NCBI GenBank assembly: GCA_033065855.1
Contig: JAVXUO010000271.1
Location: 186,001 to 250,000 of the forward strand
DNA: 64,000 nt
From: Escallonia rubra
Lineage: Eukaryota; Streptophyta; Magnoliopsida; Escalloniales; Escalloniaceae
Direction of reading: 5' to 3'
Below are positions 48,201 through 60,400 of the stretch, one piece after another. The notes below the pieces were generated by a model. It saw only the letters and a list, made by a program, of their open reading frames with translations, searched no databases and was not told where the DNA came from. The first letter of the stretch is position 1. Each line of letters opens with the position of its first letter. The translations under genes were made by a program, and so were the position numbers.

Positions 48201-51200
48201 AAAGAGAGATAGTGAAGATAAACCATGAGCAGATATGTCCACGTTAGGAAGATCACTGATGAACTATGAAGCAAGTTTCTTAAATTTCCAGGCTTATGTG
48301 ACCCAAGAGGATATACTGCTTGGAACTCTTACCGTCAAAGAAACCATCACTTACTCGGCACAACTGAGGCTGCCAGGGAACATGACCAAAGATCAGGTCA
48401 ATGAAATTGTAGAAGGAGCTATCATGGAGATGGGGCTCCAAGACTGCGCGGATCAGCTGATTGGAAACTGGCACCTGAGGGGCATAAGTGGCGGGGAGAA
48501 GAAAAGACTTGGCATTGCACTGGAAATCCTTACGCGCCCCAGCCTCTTGTTTCTTGATGAGCCAACGAGCGGTCTCGACAGTGCCTCGGCCTTCTTTGTG
48601 GTTCAAGCTCTTAGGAATGTTTGCTGCGGTGGGAGAACCATTATATCTTCCATTCACCAGCCGAGTAGCGAAGTTTTTGCACTTTTTAATGACCTTTTTC
48701 TGTTATCTGGTGGTGAAACAGTTTACTTTGGAGAAGCAAAGAAGGCTCTAGAGGTACAAAAAAATTTAATGTACATATTCTTTTATAAGCAAAAGCTTTT
48801 AACTTTGTTTCAGATGCCTTTTTATCCAAATTATAGTGACTTGCTTAATCAAACCTCAAAATGTTCAAGTATATGAAAAAGAAATCAGAAATGCTCATAC
48901 TTATGATATTCGGTGTTAGTAAGACTTTGCAAAACTTCAGAAATATGCTCGTAGAGTAGAATGTTTATCATGCAGAAGACGATTATTACGTTATGTCTTT
49001 TTGTTTGAATTGCCATAATGGAAAAGATAAAAGTGTATGTTGCGGTGCTATCGACTTTTCGACCTGTGTTCTTTACACAGCACGTATCTCAGCATCATTT
49101 AATCTAATTCATTGTCATTTTTACAGTTCTTTGCTGATTCGGGGTTTCCATGTCCAAGTAAAAGAAATCCCTCTGATCACTTTGTTCGATGTATCAACTC
49201 AGACTTCGACAGTGTCAATGCCACTCTTATGGGATCTAATAGAATATCTGTACGTAAGCAGCTGCAGCGTTACTACCACTATCGTTATTTCTCTTAATTC
49301 TGTAAGGTGGATATTTCATGGACATAAGCCTGCATTTATTCAAGTATAAATGCAGAATATATATATATATGACATAGTGGATTTTGTCTAGTATCAATTC
49401 TTGTAACAATTTGAGCGTTTATATTCTTTTGGCAATACATGCACATATAGACATGCTTTTAAAAACTGAAGCAATGTAAGAAAATGGAATTTCTCCACAA
49501 AAGGATCACATGATGTTGGCATTCCTCCACGAAAGGATCGCATGATGCCGATTAGTTCCATCATGCAGGTCAGGTGTCTTGTGATTAAACACTGAAACTG
49601 CGGAAGAAAACAATTTATGAATTCACCATACACTTCCTACAACCATTCTTTGATACTTTGTCCAAAACAAAAAAACAAAATTCTGCATTCCGCTCTATAA
49701 TTCGACATTAGCAAGGGACTTTTTAAATTTTCATGACTAATTTCTCGGTCCTCAGGTGCAGGATATCCAAAGCTCTTCTGGACCATTTTTGAATTTGGCG
49801 ACAGCAGAGATCAAGGCAAGGCTTGTAGAGAGATACAAAAGCTCGGAGTATGCAAAAGAAGCTAGATTTAAAGTTCGAGAAATCTTGATAACTGTAAGTG
49901 TTTGTCGATTAACTAATGCTAGCTTAATAGTCCACTCAAACACATGAGGTACAGAATACCTACACTTGCAATTTAATCTGTAGTATTTTGCCTCAGAAGC
50001 ATGCTAAAAGTAGCAATAGCACTTGCCACTTTTGTCTCTTGAAGCCAAAGCTTACAATGGCATGGAGTAACTTTGCTGGTAACTGCTAACAATCTTGAAA
50101 AATACATGTTTTCTCGGTTCTTTAATCCTGAAAGACAAGAAACGATTATCCTTAAGTTCGTCATGTAGAGAACAGAGATAAGAAAAAAGGAATTAGGAGA
50201 AGAAGTTTTTGCAAATGTTTTAATACGTTATACGCTGCAGGAAGGACTTCATATGAAAACAACAATTGGTAGCCAGGCAACATGGTCCAAGCAACTCTGT
50301 ACGTTAACAAGGAGATCTTTCGTAAACATGTCCAGAGACTTTGGTTATTACTGGTTGCGAATAGTCGTCTACCTAGCCGTATCTATTTGTGTTGGTACCG
50401 TCTTCTTTGACATTGGAACCAGCTACAACGCAATCTTGGCACGAGGGGCTTGCGGAGGATTTATATCTGGTTTTATGACGTTCATGTCCATTGGAGGCTT
50501 CCCATCCTTTATTGAGGAGATGAAGGTAACTGATCTTAGTTTGAATGATAAAACAGGATCCAGATGTTCTATCGTTGATATGGTACAAGTCTTTGAACAG
50601 TACAGATTAGCCAAACTTCAGAGGATCTTGATTAAAAAAAAAACAAGAATTTGCTCATTCTGTTAAGCCCCTAACTCTAAGCGTCCGTAATTCATACATG
50701 AAACAGATCTTCCACAGAGAGCGGCTCAATGGTCATTATGGAGTTGGAGTGTTTACTCTTTCCAACTTCTTCTCTTCATTCCCATTTTTAGCTGTGATGT
50801 CGCTTGGTACAGCAACAGTCACTTACAACATGGTGAAATTCAGGCCAGGCTTCTCCCATTTCATCTACGCTTACCTTGATCTTTTAAGCTCCATTGCTGT
50901 TGTGGAGAGCTGCATGATGGTTGTGGCTTCACTTGTTCCCAACTTCTTAATGGGAATCATAGCCGGGTCTGGGGTCAATGTAAGGATCCTTTTTACATTT
51001 TTCTGGCCTTCCCTTCTCCCCACTAAATCATCAAATAGTACTCTCTATATGCTTTTCATCAATCATATCTGTTCTTGCAGGGTATTATGATGATGTCAGC
51101 CGGCTTCTTCCGCCTTTTTCCCGATCTGCCCAAACCCTTTTGGCGATACCCGTTTTCATATATCAATTACATGGCATGGGCCTTGCAGGTAATTTTCATT

Positions 51201-53110
51201 GGGATGACTTGAATTGTCAAGCTTCTATCAGACGTAATTCTATAAACAACTTCTTGAAAGCAAAATGAAAAAGATGATACAATTCCACAGCTTAAAGCCT
51301 ACGACACCAAAAGAATGGATTAATTACACTTATGTCCCTGAAATTAGTGTGAAATTACTGACGTGTACATTAGCTTGAAAAATAGACACTTGTGTCCTTT
51401 GACCTAACGGAATATCCAAATACATGACGGAATGGTCAAAATGACCATATTGCCCATGACTTAAAATTGAATTTCTTGAAATGCCACTCTTTTATCTCCC
51501 CCACCCACCGGTTGCCGTCGAGACCATTGACGCCGCAAATGCAAGGGAATCAATCTGCCATAAGAACTCAGAATAAAGGGGAATCAACCCAAGCAGGATT
51601 GCCCCAAATTTTTGTGTCAACAACTAGCTAGAAGAACACATAATAAAGGTTTTTTTTGCAAAGTCACAACAATGGCTTGCAGAAGGGTGTCGCGGCGGAG
51701 GTCGCGTATGTGGCTCGCGGTGGGGTGTGTTAAGCGTGGGGCTGAATGGGTAACCTAGTGATGATGGTGTGACGGGAGTGGCTAGATCTGAGGCCGGGGG
51801 TCAGGGGATTACTTCGGTGGTTGCAGAGGTGGTCGGTGGTGGTTGCGGTAGAGGTTGGTGGTTGTGGGTGTGGAAGTGGAAGTGGGTACGGTGGCGGTGC
51901 ATTGGGCCGTTGGCAGCGTGCGTCTACGATGGTTTTTGGCGAGGTGCGGTGACAGAAGGGCTACCACCAGGGTGGGGTAAGGGGAGGGGCTGTCAGCGGG
52001 GTGGGGTGAGGGAGGGGCTGCCGGCGACGAGGTGGGGTGAGGTAGGAGGCTGCCGGTGTGGTGGGGCGAGGGAAGGGGCAACTGAGTTTAGATTTGGAAG
52101 AGATAAGTTAGGGTTTCTATTTTCTCAACAAAAAAAAAGGAATTTGTGAGAGAAACTCATTGTTTTGTTTAAAAATTAGGTTTTTAACCCTAATTAAAGA
52201 ATTAAGGTCTTAAATTTTTGTACAGTATATACAATATAAGGGTAGTATTGTCATTTTTAAAAATACATATTGAAGACATCTGCACTTTTTGGACGGTTAC
52301 ATAACTGATGGACACATGTGTTACATTTTTAACGTTTATGATCACAGCCTATTACTTTTTGAAACTTAATATTCTTAACTGTAATTACTCTCAAACCTCA
52401 AGGACATGAGTGTGACTTAAAGCTTACGACACTAAAAGAATTTAAACGCATAAAGTTGTGTGCTTATATACTCAAACCTTTCTACTTCATACGGCCTCAA
52501 CTTGAACTTGGAGGGATAAGCAAAGGTGAATTGTTATGCAGAAATGCAGTAAGAACTAGTGCACAATTACTCGGGCATAGTGTGGGACTTTAAGCAAGCG
52601 CGACCTTAAGGAACAAGTGTGCTCATAGCATGTTAAATCACAAGCAGTAGCTTTCCTTGTGTATAAGAGTAATCATCAAAAAGCGCATTTTTCGCATGCT
52701 TGAAAACTTGTTTTGACTTATGAAGTTCTAATATTTCACTGGGACATTGGTAGGGAGCATACAAGAATGACATGATTGGAATCGAGTTTGATCCTGCTCA
52801 GCCAGGAGATCCAAAATTGAAGGGCGAGGTTCTCCTCGAGACAGTGCTTGGCATTTCGCTGCGGCATTCAAAGTGGTGGGATCTGGCTGTGGTCATATCC
52901 ATTCTCTTATTCTATAGGCTTCTCTTCTTCACCATACTCAAGTTCAAAGAGAGAGCATCACCAGTGTTTCGGAAGCATTATGCGAAGAGAACTCTGCAAC
53001 ATCTCAGGAAGAGGCCTTCATTCAGGAAAACACCACCTTTTCCTTCAAAGAGGCACCAGATTGTTCACTCACTGTCTTCTCAAGAGGGTCTTAACTCTCC
53101 AATTCATTAG
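45222..53110 (+). CDS. ABCG15: ABCG half-transporter, ABCG12(CER5)/13/15 clade, tandem copy 2
   Basis: Paralogue of the 31.5-kb gene in the same orientation. Nine coding exons: 45222-45480, 47922-48001, 48292-48753, 49127-49249, 49756-49893, 50241-50525, 50707-50979, 51081-51188, 52754-53110 (694 residues). Exons 2, 3, 4, 6, 7, 8 and 9 have exactly the lengths of copy 1 (80, 462, 123, 285, 273, 108, 357 nt), so the pair arose by duplication of the whole gene. Walker [10 protein letters not shown] (72-80), signature ISGGEK (178-183), Walker B LLFLDE (198-203) and H-loop H235 are present. Just after the signature it reads KKRLGIALE where copy 1 has RKRVSIALE, and the next helix has RNVCCGGRT in place of KSVARDGRT. 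The C-terminus [12 protein letters not shown] is that of the ABCG12/15 clade. An alternative acceptor two codons into exon 5 (after GTGCAG) is possible. Intact; lipid export across the plasma membrane is the likely role. Confidence 0.94.
46242..47299. mobile_element. MULE-like TIR element in intron 1 of ABCG copy 2
   Basis: Inverted ends: ATTAATTTTACGTTACACCT at 46242 and its reverse complement ending at 47299. Similarity continues inward for about 150 bp (an AAAATCTT block, ACGGTCAAAATG, a TTTTAAGGG block). The interior (46440-47110) is CCACCA/GGCGCC-rich with no transposase. The flanks are poly-T on both sides, so the target duplication cannot be judged. It accounts for almost half of the 2.4-kb intron. 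Confidence 0.75.
51317..52415. mobile_element. MULE-like TIR element in intron 8 of ABCG copy 2, flanked by 26-bp direct repeats
   Basis: The left end GGATTAATTACACTTATGTC pairs loosely with the reverse complement of the right end (TCACACTCATGTCCTTGAGG). The interior is GGTGG-rich (51680-52080). Immediately outside, CTTAAAGC(C/T)TACGACAC(C/T)AAA lies at 51291-51316 and 52416-52441 (26 bp, two mismatches). The ends are related to those of the element at 26103-27212. No transposase. Confidence 0.7.
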
Positions 53111-54843
53111 GAATAGCAAGTTGACTTACTTTTATCAAATTATTACCATAGTTGTTTCGTATTACCAATCACACAGAACTTAAGGTGCTTCTAGGTACCG
53201 AAGTAGAAAGGTTATTACCCTTGAGGAGAATTTTGGGTCAGTCACTCGATTCTACGAGTAGTTTTTGTTCTGATGGTAAAACGAACAAGTCATTTGAACT
53301 CAGCTCCAGATTAACTCCGATATTAAGACTTGTTTCAAATTGGGCCACATGTTGACTTGAATACAACGCATGGTAGAGTTCGTTTATTTACCTTGTCTAT
53401 AAAACCCTTTTACTTGAACTCGACTCGCTTAGAGGCAATAAGATATCCAAGTAGATATGTCAAGCTCGATCAGATCTTTGAAGTACAGTGAAACTTATTA
53501 ACCAATCTACTACTCGACTCAATTCGGTTAGGCACGTTAAGAATTTCTCGACAATTAAGTGTCTCAAGCTTGAGATGTCAGGCGTAACAACTAGAAAGGT
53601 CGGTTTTCTCGAAAGGTAGAGACGTCAGGCTTAACAACTATTCAAGTCGGACATGATTTACGCCATCGGTCCTAAGTAATTTGTACATGTTAAAGTCAAG
53701 AGCGGGTGCTAAACAATCAACCGTGCTCGCCTTATTTTATCGTGTAGCTCAGGATGCTATCCTTCGTCTCACATACGATGTTGCTATGTAGACGGGTAAT
53801 CTGTAATACACAAACCATCGCGAGCTGCTGCTTCTTTCCTCGCAGTTAAAACACAGCCCTAGTTAAATTGGTAGATTTAAGAACCCACAAATCTTGACAA
53901 TACTACTGCTGTGTCACCTTTTCTAGGGACCAAAAGACAGATACAGGCAAATGAACTCAATTGAATGCAGCAACATGGGGCACTGGGGACACGGTTGAAA
54001 TGACTTACACTTATTGACGGTCTTGCAGAAAAAGGAAAGAAAAAAGACTGTACAACTCTTGCATCAATGAGATGTTTGCATTAAATTCACATCGTTTCGA
54101 GTGCTACGAGGCCCTTGTGTTGTCCTTGCCTTGTTGGAGGATCATTTTGGAGCCCTTCATTTGGAGGGGCTCATCCTCGAATTTCGTTGCTTCTGATGAA
54201 CATGACAAGTCAGGGATTTTGACACCGGCAAAGAGGGTTAAATGCGTCTGTTGGGACATCATTATGGTGACTGCTGCCCATACGCCTTTTGCCGACTTTG
54301 TAAGAATGTAATGCCGAACTTTAATACCATTACAACATAACCCACAAACTTTATCTATATTTATACGATCTATACTATACTTACTGGAATATTATATAAT
54401 GAGCAGTGTAAGACCTTTTTTGGTGTTACCCAACTACCTATCTAAAATAGGAACGAGAGATATTACAAGAAAATTATAAAAAAAAATAACACAAAATAAA
54501 AATATTAAATAACTACTCTAGAGCCATGTTTGATTTTCGTACTTTAAAACACTTGTATACATGCTTGATTATATAACAAGTTTAAATTTGACAACTTCAT
54601 TTTTACACTTGGGGTGATTTACGGTCCCTTCCTTTGTGTTCATTCCATCTAATCAAACATCGCGAATGAAATAGCCATTATTTTGGTACCAGAAATGAAA
54701 CCGTTATCGGAGGGGAATGAATGTATGAGCCAATAGTGCTTGAAGGAACTAGTCCAAAGTTGTAAGTTCGGTGTTTAATTTTGGCTTACGATGTCCTAAG
54801 AGAATTATGGCTTCGGTTGCAGGACCATGGCATAATCGATAAC
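53111..54843. other. Intergenic DNA downstream of ABCG copy 2
   Basis: The first part is the likely 3' flank of the gene. No further gene recognised. Confidence 0.5.
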
Positions 54844-55502
54844 TTAGGCTCCGTACGCTTACCATATTCGTTTTCTGTTTTAGCAATGATGAAGAAAAAG
54901 ATTCTTTTTTGCGTACTTTTACCATTTTCTGTTTTCGTTTTGGATAAAATTACTCAAATAGTAATAAAAAACTGAAAACACCTAAAATGTGTTTTTAGCT
55001 TTTTTCACTCAAACTTAATCCAATATATAAAAAATAGCTAAATTTTTTTTTTTTGAAAATGATAAAAGTACAGGAACAGATTTTCAAACTGAATATGAAA
55101 ATCATGAAAATAAAAACAGAAAATGAAAACAGAAAACAAATATGGTAAGCGTACGGGACCTTAGATATTCATCATCGAAAAATACTAATATTCATCGGTC
55201 AGATAGCTAAATTTTTTTTTTATGAAAATGATAAAAGTACAGGAACGGATTTTCAAACTGAATATGAAAATCATGAAAATAAAAACAAAAAATAAAAACA
55301 GAAAATAAATATGATAAGCGTACGGGGCCTTAGATATTCATCAGCGAAAACTACTAATATTCATCGGTCAGATAGCTAAATTTTTTTTTGTGAAAATGAT
55401 AAAAGTACGGGAACGGATTTTCAAACTGAATATGAAAATCATGAAAATAAAAATAAAAAATGAAAACATAAAACAAATATGGCAAGCGTACGGGACCTTA
55501 GA
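54844..55502. mobile_element. MITE-like TIR element with internally amplified right end
   Basis: The left end has CTCCGTACGCTTACCATATT. The right end at about 55480-55502 has its inverted counterpart (ATGGCAAGCGTACGGGACCT). Both continue inward as Ttt/Aaa-rich arms with CGTTTTC/GAAAAC motifs. Two extra copies of the right end lie inside because of the tandem array described next. Family not assigned. Confidence 0.6.
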
Positions 55503-55541
55503 TATTCATCATCGAAAACTACTAATATTCATCGGTCACAT
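55035..55541. repeat. Three-copy tandem array, about 169-bp period
   Basis: AGCTAAATTTTTTTT occurs at 55035, 55205 and 55374, giving periods of 170 and 169 bp. Each unit contains AAATGATAAAAGTACAGGAA-type sequence, AACTGAATATGAAAATCATG, the inverted MITE end (AAGCGTACGG) and then a flank segment CTACTAATATTCATCGGTCA. The units are about 90 percent or more alike. Confidence 0.9.
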
Positions 55542-55800
55542 GCCCTTCTCCCTCTATGTTCCCTCCTGTTCCACATGCCCCCGGAATCGAATAGCCCTAC
55601 GACTAAGCCCCTAAAAATACTTTTGTACATGAGATGATGCTGATCAATGTCTTCATGATTAGTCAAGTGTGCTTTTCTTCATTACGGAACTAAAAGTGAC
55701 TTTTTTCCACACTTTGATTGTTCTTACTCGTGCCCCATTATATTTTAGTCCAGCCATTGATTGTTCACAGTCGTGCCCCATTAAATCTCAGGCATTATCT

Positions 55801-56391
55801 CTAGTCACAATATCTTCGCATTACAACCTTTTGGTAAGATGGCACAGAAGTTGTTGTGCCCTTTATAGTCACAATATTTGTGCATTCTCTATTGGTCTTT
55901 CCAGTGTACATTTCATAACGTCTCAGCAAACTGGGAATTCCGGTAACAACTTTTTGAAGATTATTATGATCATCTTCACGGTCCCAGTTGCTAAGGTCAA
56001 ACAGAACCATTTTGAAACCAATGCAAGTATCATCATCGCACAACTGATTGTTTGGGATAATGTATCCCTGGAGGATACAGAACTTCTCTGAACATCCAAC
56101 TTTCAAAGAACCATTCATGTCAATGCAGCTTCCAAGTCCATTAAGACAAGCTCCCAAATACAACAGTGATAAGCAATCTTTATGTGAGCATAAATTGTAA
56201 AGTAGATCAATCAGGCACAATCCCACAAATGCGGATGTTAAATTGCGGGTGTCAACTAGTTCAAGTGGTAAAGTCTCTCGGCCAGTACTACGAGTTTTGG
56301 ATGGATTCCTGCTTACACTCGGAATGAGAGGATTAAGGGAAGAGAGGGCATCCGGATGGACCAAAGAGTTAGCTACCAACTGACCCAGCAT
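55801..56391 (-). other. Unassigned 196-codon open frame
   Basis: The longest uninterrupted frame outside the recognised genes. The product is Cys-rich in the middle (LCLIDLLYNLCSHKDC, CLNGLGSCIDMNGSLKVGC) with no domain I recognise. A second frame lies just upstream on the same strand (56624-56424, RCDRSRRTCAEVLREVLIAR). Length is unusual for random AT-rich DNA, so this could be a fragment of a gene or of an unrecognised repeat. No splice model could be built. Confidence 0.25.
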
Positions 56392-56788
56392 AGAAGAAAA
56401 AAAAATTAATTCCAGAACTTTTGCTAGTGGTAGGAGTAGAAGTCGGGAAGCTCTTGCAGATTTAGAACGAATCTAAGTGATTTCATCAACTTAACGTTAG
56501 CTTCTTCAAAATGTATGCTGCTGGTTATACTTCTCGCAATCAAGACCTCCCTTAGTACTTCTGCACATGTTCTTCTTGATCTATCGCATCTTATGTGACC
56601 CCTAGCTTGTACATGCCATCTCAAGCAATTCTCTCTGAACTTGTCTCACATGGCCGTTCTTCCATGTTAGCATTATTTATGAGTGCAAAGAAGATAAATT
56701 AGCTAATCAACAGAAATATTATCATCACCGTCGTCTAAAGCCCATGTACCAACCAATATGTAATTTGAAAACTAAAGCAAAAGGAATG

Positions 56789-56909
56789 TACACAGACTCA
56801 TGGGAATGTCATGACCTAATGTTTGTTAGCTCTTTCCTAGAGCGACCTGAAACAACTCTGTAATCTTAATTATCAATACAATTCTCCTATTCTACCAAAA
56901 AAAAAAAAA
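56789..56909 (+). mobile_element. Short retroposed insertion with poly(A) tail and 15-bp target duplication
   Basis: A 121-bp segment ends in about 15 A residues and is flanked by the direct repeat AAAGCAAAAGGAATG (56774-56788 and 56910-56924). The 3' end reads TCTGTAATCTTAATTATCAA then poly(A), like a LINE or mRNA 3' end. It is either a severely 5'-truncated LINE insertion or a retroposed 3'-UTR piece. Confidence 0.78.
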
Positions 56910-56924
56910 AAAGCAAAAGGAATG

Positions 56925-57423
56925 GAGTTTCAGTTTGATAAACATTATGCTGAAACTCCACCAAAACCTTGGATCCGCCTAAACCTCCACCACTGCACCC
57001 ATCTTCTCTGCTGGCCCCCCCAATCCACCCGAGTACAAGAAGCTCTTCCCAACGCCACCTCCTCAAATGCACTCGACGTTAGATGAGGACGTGGTTAGAT
57101 AGACGGCAGCGGTTAAGTGAGGGAGTGGTAGCGAGTGATGATGGAAACGCAACAACGACAACAATAGTGGTCGTTTGTCGAGGAGGAAAAGAGAAGAAAT
57201 GATAAAGATTACTAGAATAGGGTTAAAGTAGGTTTTGGACTTTAAGTCAAAAAATTCTGATGGGTTAATATGCACCCATTTATAACCCATGTAAACCAAT
57301 GGGTTAATGGGTTGCAAGATCCTTTACCCATTTAGACCCAATTATTTCATGGGTGGTTTGGGTCATTTTTAAGTGGGTGGATTTGGGCAGGTAAACAGGT
57401 TTGGGTTGTGATTGCCACCTATA
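56925..57423. other. Intergenic DNA between retroposed pieces
   Basis: Short stretch with no supported gene. A TGGGTTAATGGGTT/AACCCATTTA-type internal inversion lies around 57250-57345. Confidence 0.4.
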
Positions 57424-60400
57424 GAGGATGCTGATGGGGACCAAGTCACAACGGAAGCTGATATTCGTGCTAGCATTGTTTCGTATTTTTAGTGCCTTTA
57501 ATCCTCTGAGCTCCACTTGAGAGCCCTTATGGTTTCCCATTATGTGGGTTGATTTAGGTCGGGCTCTCAGCTTCCCAATGCTAGGAGTTAGTAAAGTCGT
57601 TCACGGTGGCTGAGGTGCGGCAAGCAGCCTTCCAAGTTAGGGCATTAAATGCTCCAGGCCCTGATTGCATTCCAACAATAGTGTTTCACCAACACTTTAT
57701 GAGTTCTGACACTCGAAGAGTTTTGCCATTTCTTAATTTGGGTGTTTGCTCCGTGAGGTAGGTCGAACTGTCATCAACTTAATTCCTAAGAAAGCCAATC
57801 CTTAGTTAAAGATTTTCGGCCCATTACTATATGCAATGTGGTATATAAGATCATCTATAAAGTCCCGGTTGATCGAATGAGGCCCTAATGGGTTTGTTGA
57901 TTTCCCCCTTACTAGAATGCCTTTGTGGCCGAAGGGCTTCCCTCTAATAATCTTCAGTTAGCACAAATACTAATAGAATGTGTACATGAATGTCGTAAAG
58001 GAGGCATAGCGCTCATGGCTCTCAAATTAGAAATGAGCAAGGCGTAACACCGATTGCAATCGGATTTCATTGAATGGGTCACTACAGTGTCTTACTGGGG
58101 TTTAGATTTCCTTCACGGTGGGTTCATCTTGTCATGCAAGACGTCACTACAGTGACTTACTCAGTTCTGGTCAATGGTGCACTCAAACCACATTTTGATC
58201 CTCATTGTGGTATCCTTCAGGGAGATCCATTGTCTCCATTTTTGCTGATTCTTTGCCCAAAAGCGTTATCTGCAGCTTTAGTAGCATTCATAGGGATCAA
58301 AGAACAAGGGACTAGCCTTCTACTTCACACCTGATGTATGCAGGCGATGCCTATCTGTTTTTCACGTGAACGATGTTTAGCCTGTTGCGGCTATTGTGAA
58401 TACGATTCGACATATTCTATATCAATATTGTCTTCGCAACAACAAATTATCTGAGGAAAATCAGGGGCCTTACCATCAGCCTTAATGCCTCTGCACGTCC
58501 AGGTCTGGTAGGGGATGCTTCAATTTCAACTTGCAAGATGGCTTCGGCAAATACAGGGAAATCACCAGTAGTCGTCGGGTTGTTTTCCAAAGCTAGGTCT
58601 AGTATGTGCAATCTAGGTAGGTCTAATTTTAAATAAGGCTACCAGGGTTACCCTTATCCGGTCAGTCCTTTCATCCCTTCTAAATGATTATATGTCTGGG
58701 TAGAGGCATGCTTCAATTTCAACTCGCAAGATGGCTTCGGCAAATACAGGGAATTCAAGTTGACATCACTACTAGTCGTCGGGCGGTTTTCCAAAGCTTG
58801 GTCCAGTATGTGTGCAGTCTAGGTGCGGGTGCTTGTAAAATTAAACCAGGCTGACAGGGCTACCCTTATCATGTGAGTCCTCTCATCCCTTCCAACTGAT
58901 TATATGTCTGGGTACAAGTTCCTGACGGGTGTGTGTCGACTAATTGATCATAAAATTGCCAGATTTTGGTAGTCGGGCAATGATTTCACTATATCTGTTC
59001 ATGGGGTCTTGGCCCTTCATTTGTCTCACTAAACATTTGGAGGGGCTAGGGTTCTGTAACTCAAAGATTTTTAACGAGGCGCCACTGGAGAACAGGCATG
59101 AAAAATTTTGGTCTCAGCCCCAACCACTCGTGGCTCAGGTCCTCAAAGCCAATATTTCAAGAGAATTTCATTCCTCGAAGTTCAGAACCCTTGGAATTGT
59201 TCATGGGTGTGGGCCTGTGGCATAGCATTCTTGTCATGCAGATAACCATAAAGCAGGGTATATACTAGCAAATTGGCAATGGTCACTCGATATCTGTTTG
59301 GATGGATTCATGGCTATCAAATGTTTCTCCAGCAGACTCACAAAACCAGTATGAATGCTCATATGAGTGTCTCGCATCTAATAAACCCATACCTTCACTT
59401 GGGACCAAGGACTTGTCTTTAATATTCTTATAACTTGTCAAATTCATCTTTCTTAATACAGGCTTCCCGATCGTGCATTTTGGCCTTTTGTAAAAAGTGT
59501 CAAGTCTCTGAGACCTACAAGTACTCTGTTCCATTTATACAGATGCTCATCCGCCGAATACTTGTATTCCAGTCTGTTGTGGCGTAGGTTATGGCACTGC
59601 CGACAAAGATTATCACTTTTCTTTGGCAATTTATACGCCAATGACTACCCTTAAAATCACAAAACTAATTAACTGATAGTGGCCCACTTCTGATGAATGT
59701 CATATGTGCCTAGTTGCGTGAAATACATGCAATCACCTTTTCCTTGATTTTGCGCGTGTTCAGCCTGTTTGGAGAGATTCCTTCATTGGATTGCAGCCCC
59801 CAGCTAGGCGGTAAATATCGTTCTTAAAATCGTTCTCCTTTTGGTTAGCTCAACCGATCAATCAAGAAGCCCAGTCTTTCCATAGCATCCTCTAGATTGC
59901 TATTGCTCTTTAAGTTATATGATGCAATCGAAATCAGCGGTCTTCCGTGCAGTATAGTTCAATCCAACCACAATTTCGAACAAAATTAAGGCCTTAGTTA
60001 TTGACAACGGGTATCACCGAGGTATCAGCGGCGGTTGGCCAAATTTTTATGGGTTGCACTCATCCCCAAGCACGACATAGTAAGGACTTCATGCATACCT
60101 CCATCCGATCCACAAATTTGAGACGAGTGGATGTTTCTGCCTCCTTCACCGATGTTTTGTCCGGTATTTGCCATATATCCGTCGGGTCAGAGTCCCATCC
60201 TGGGGTTGGATTGGTTTTGTTTAACGACCAATGGACCCGAATTGGGTAGGCGATTAGTTTATGATGTCAACAGGTTATGTACCCTTAAAAATGTGGTTCT
60301 CTTAGCCCTTTCTTAGTTATCTAAACATAAATATCCCCATATCTAATTTTCTTGTAGAGATAACAGGTAAGACTGTCATGTCTGTCCATTTTTACTTCGC

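Noticed and set aside
48280-48657. 125-codon minus-strand frame over ABCG copy 2 exon 3
   Set aside because: Antisense of the nucleotide-binding domain exon.
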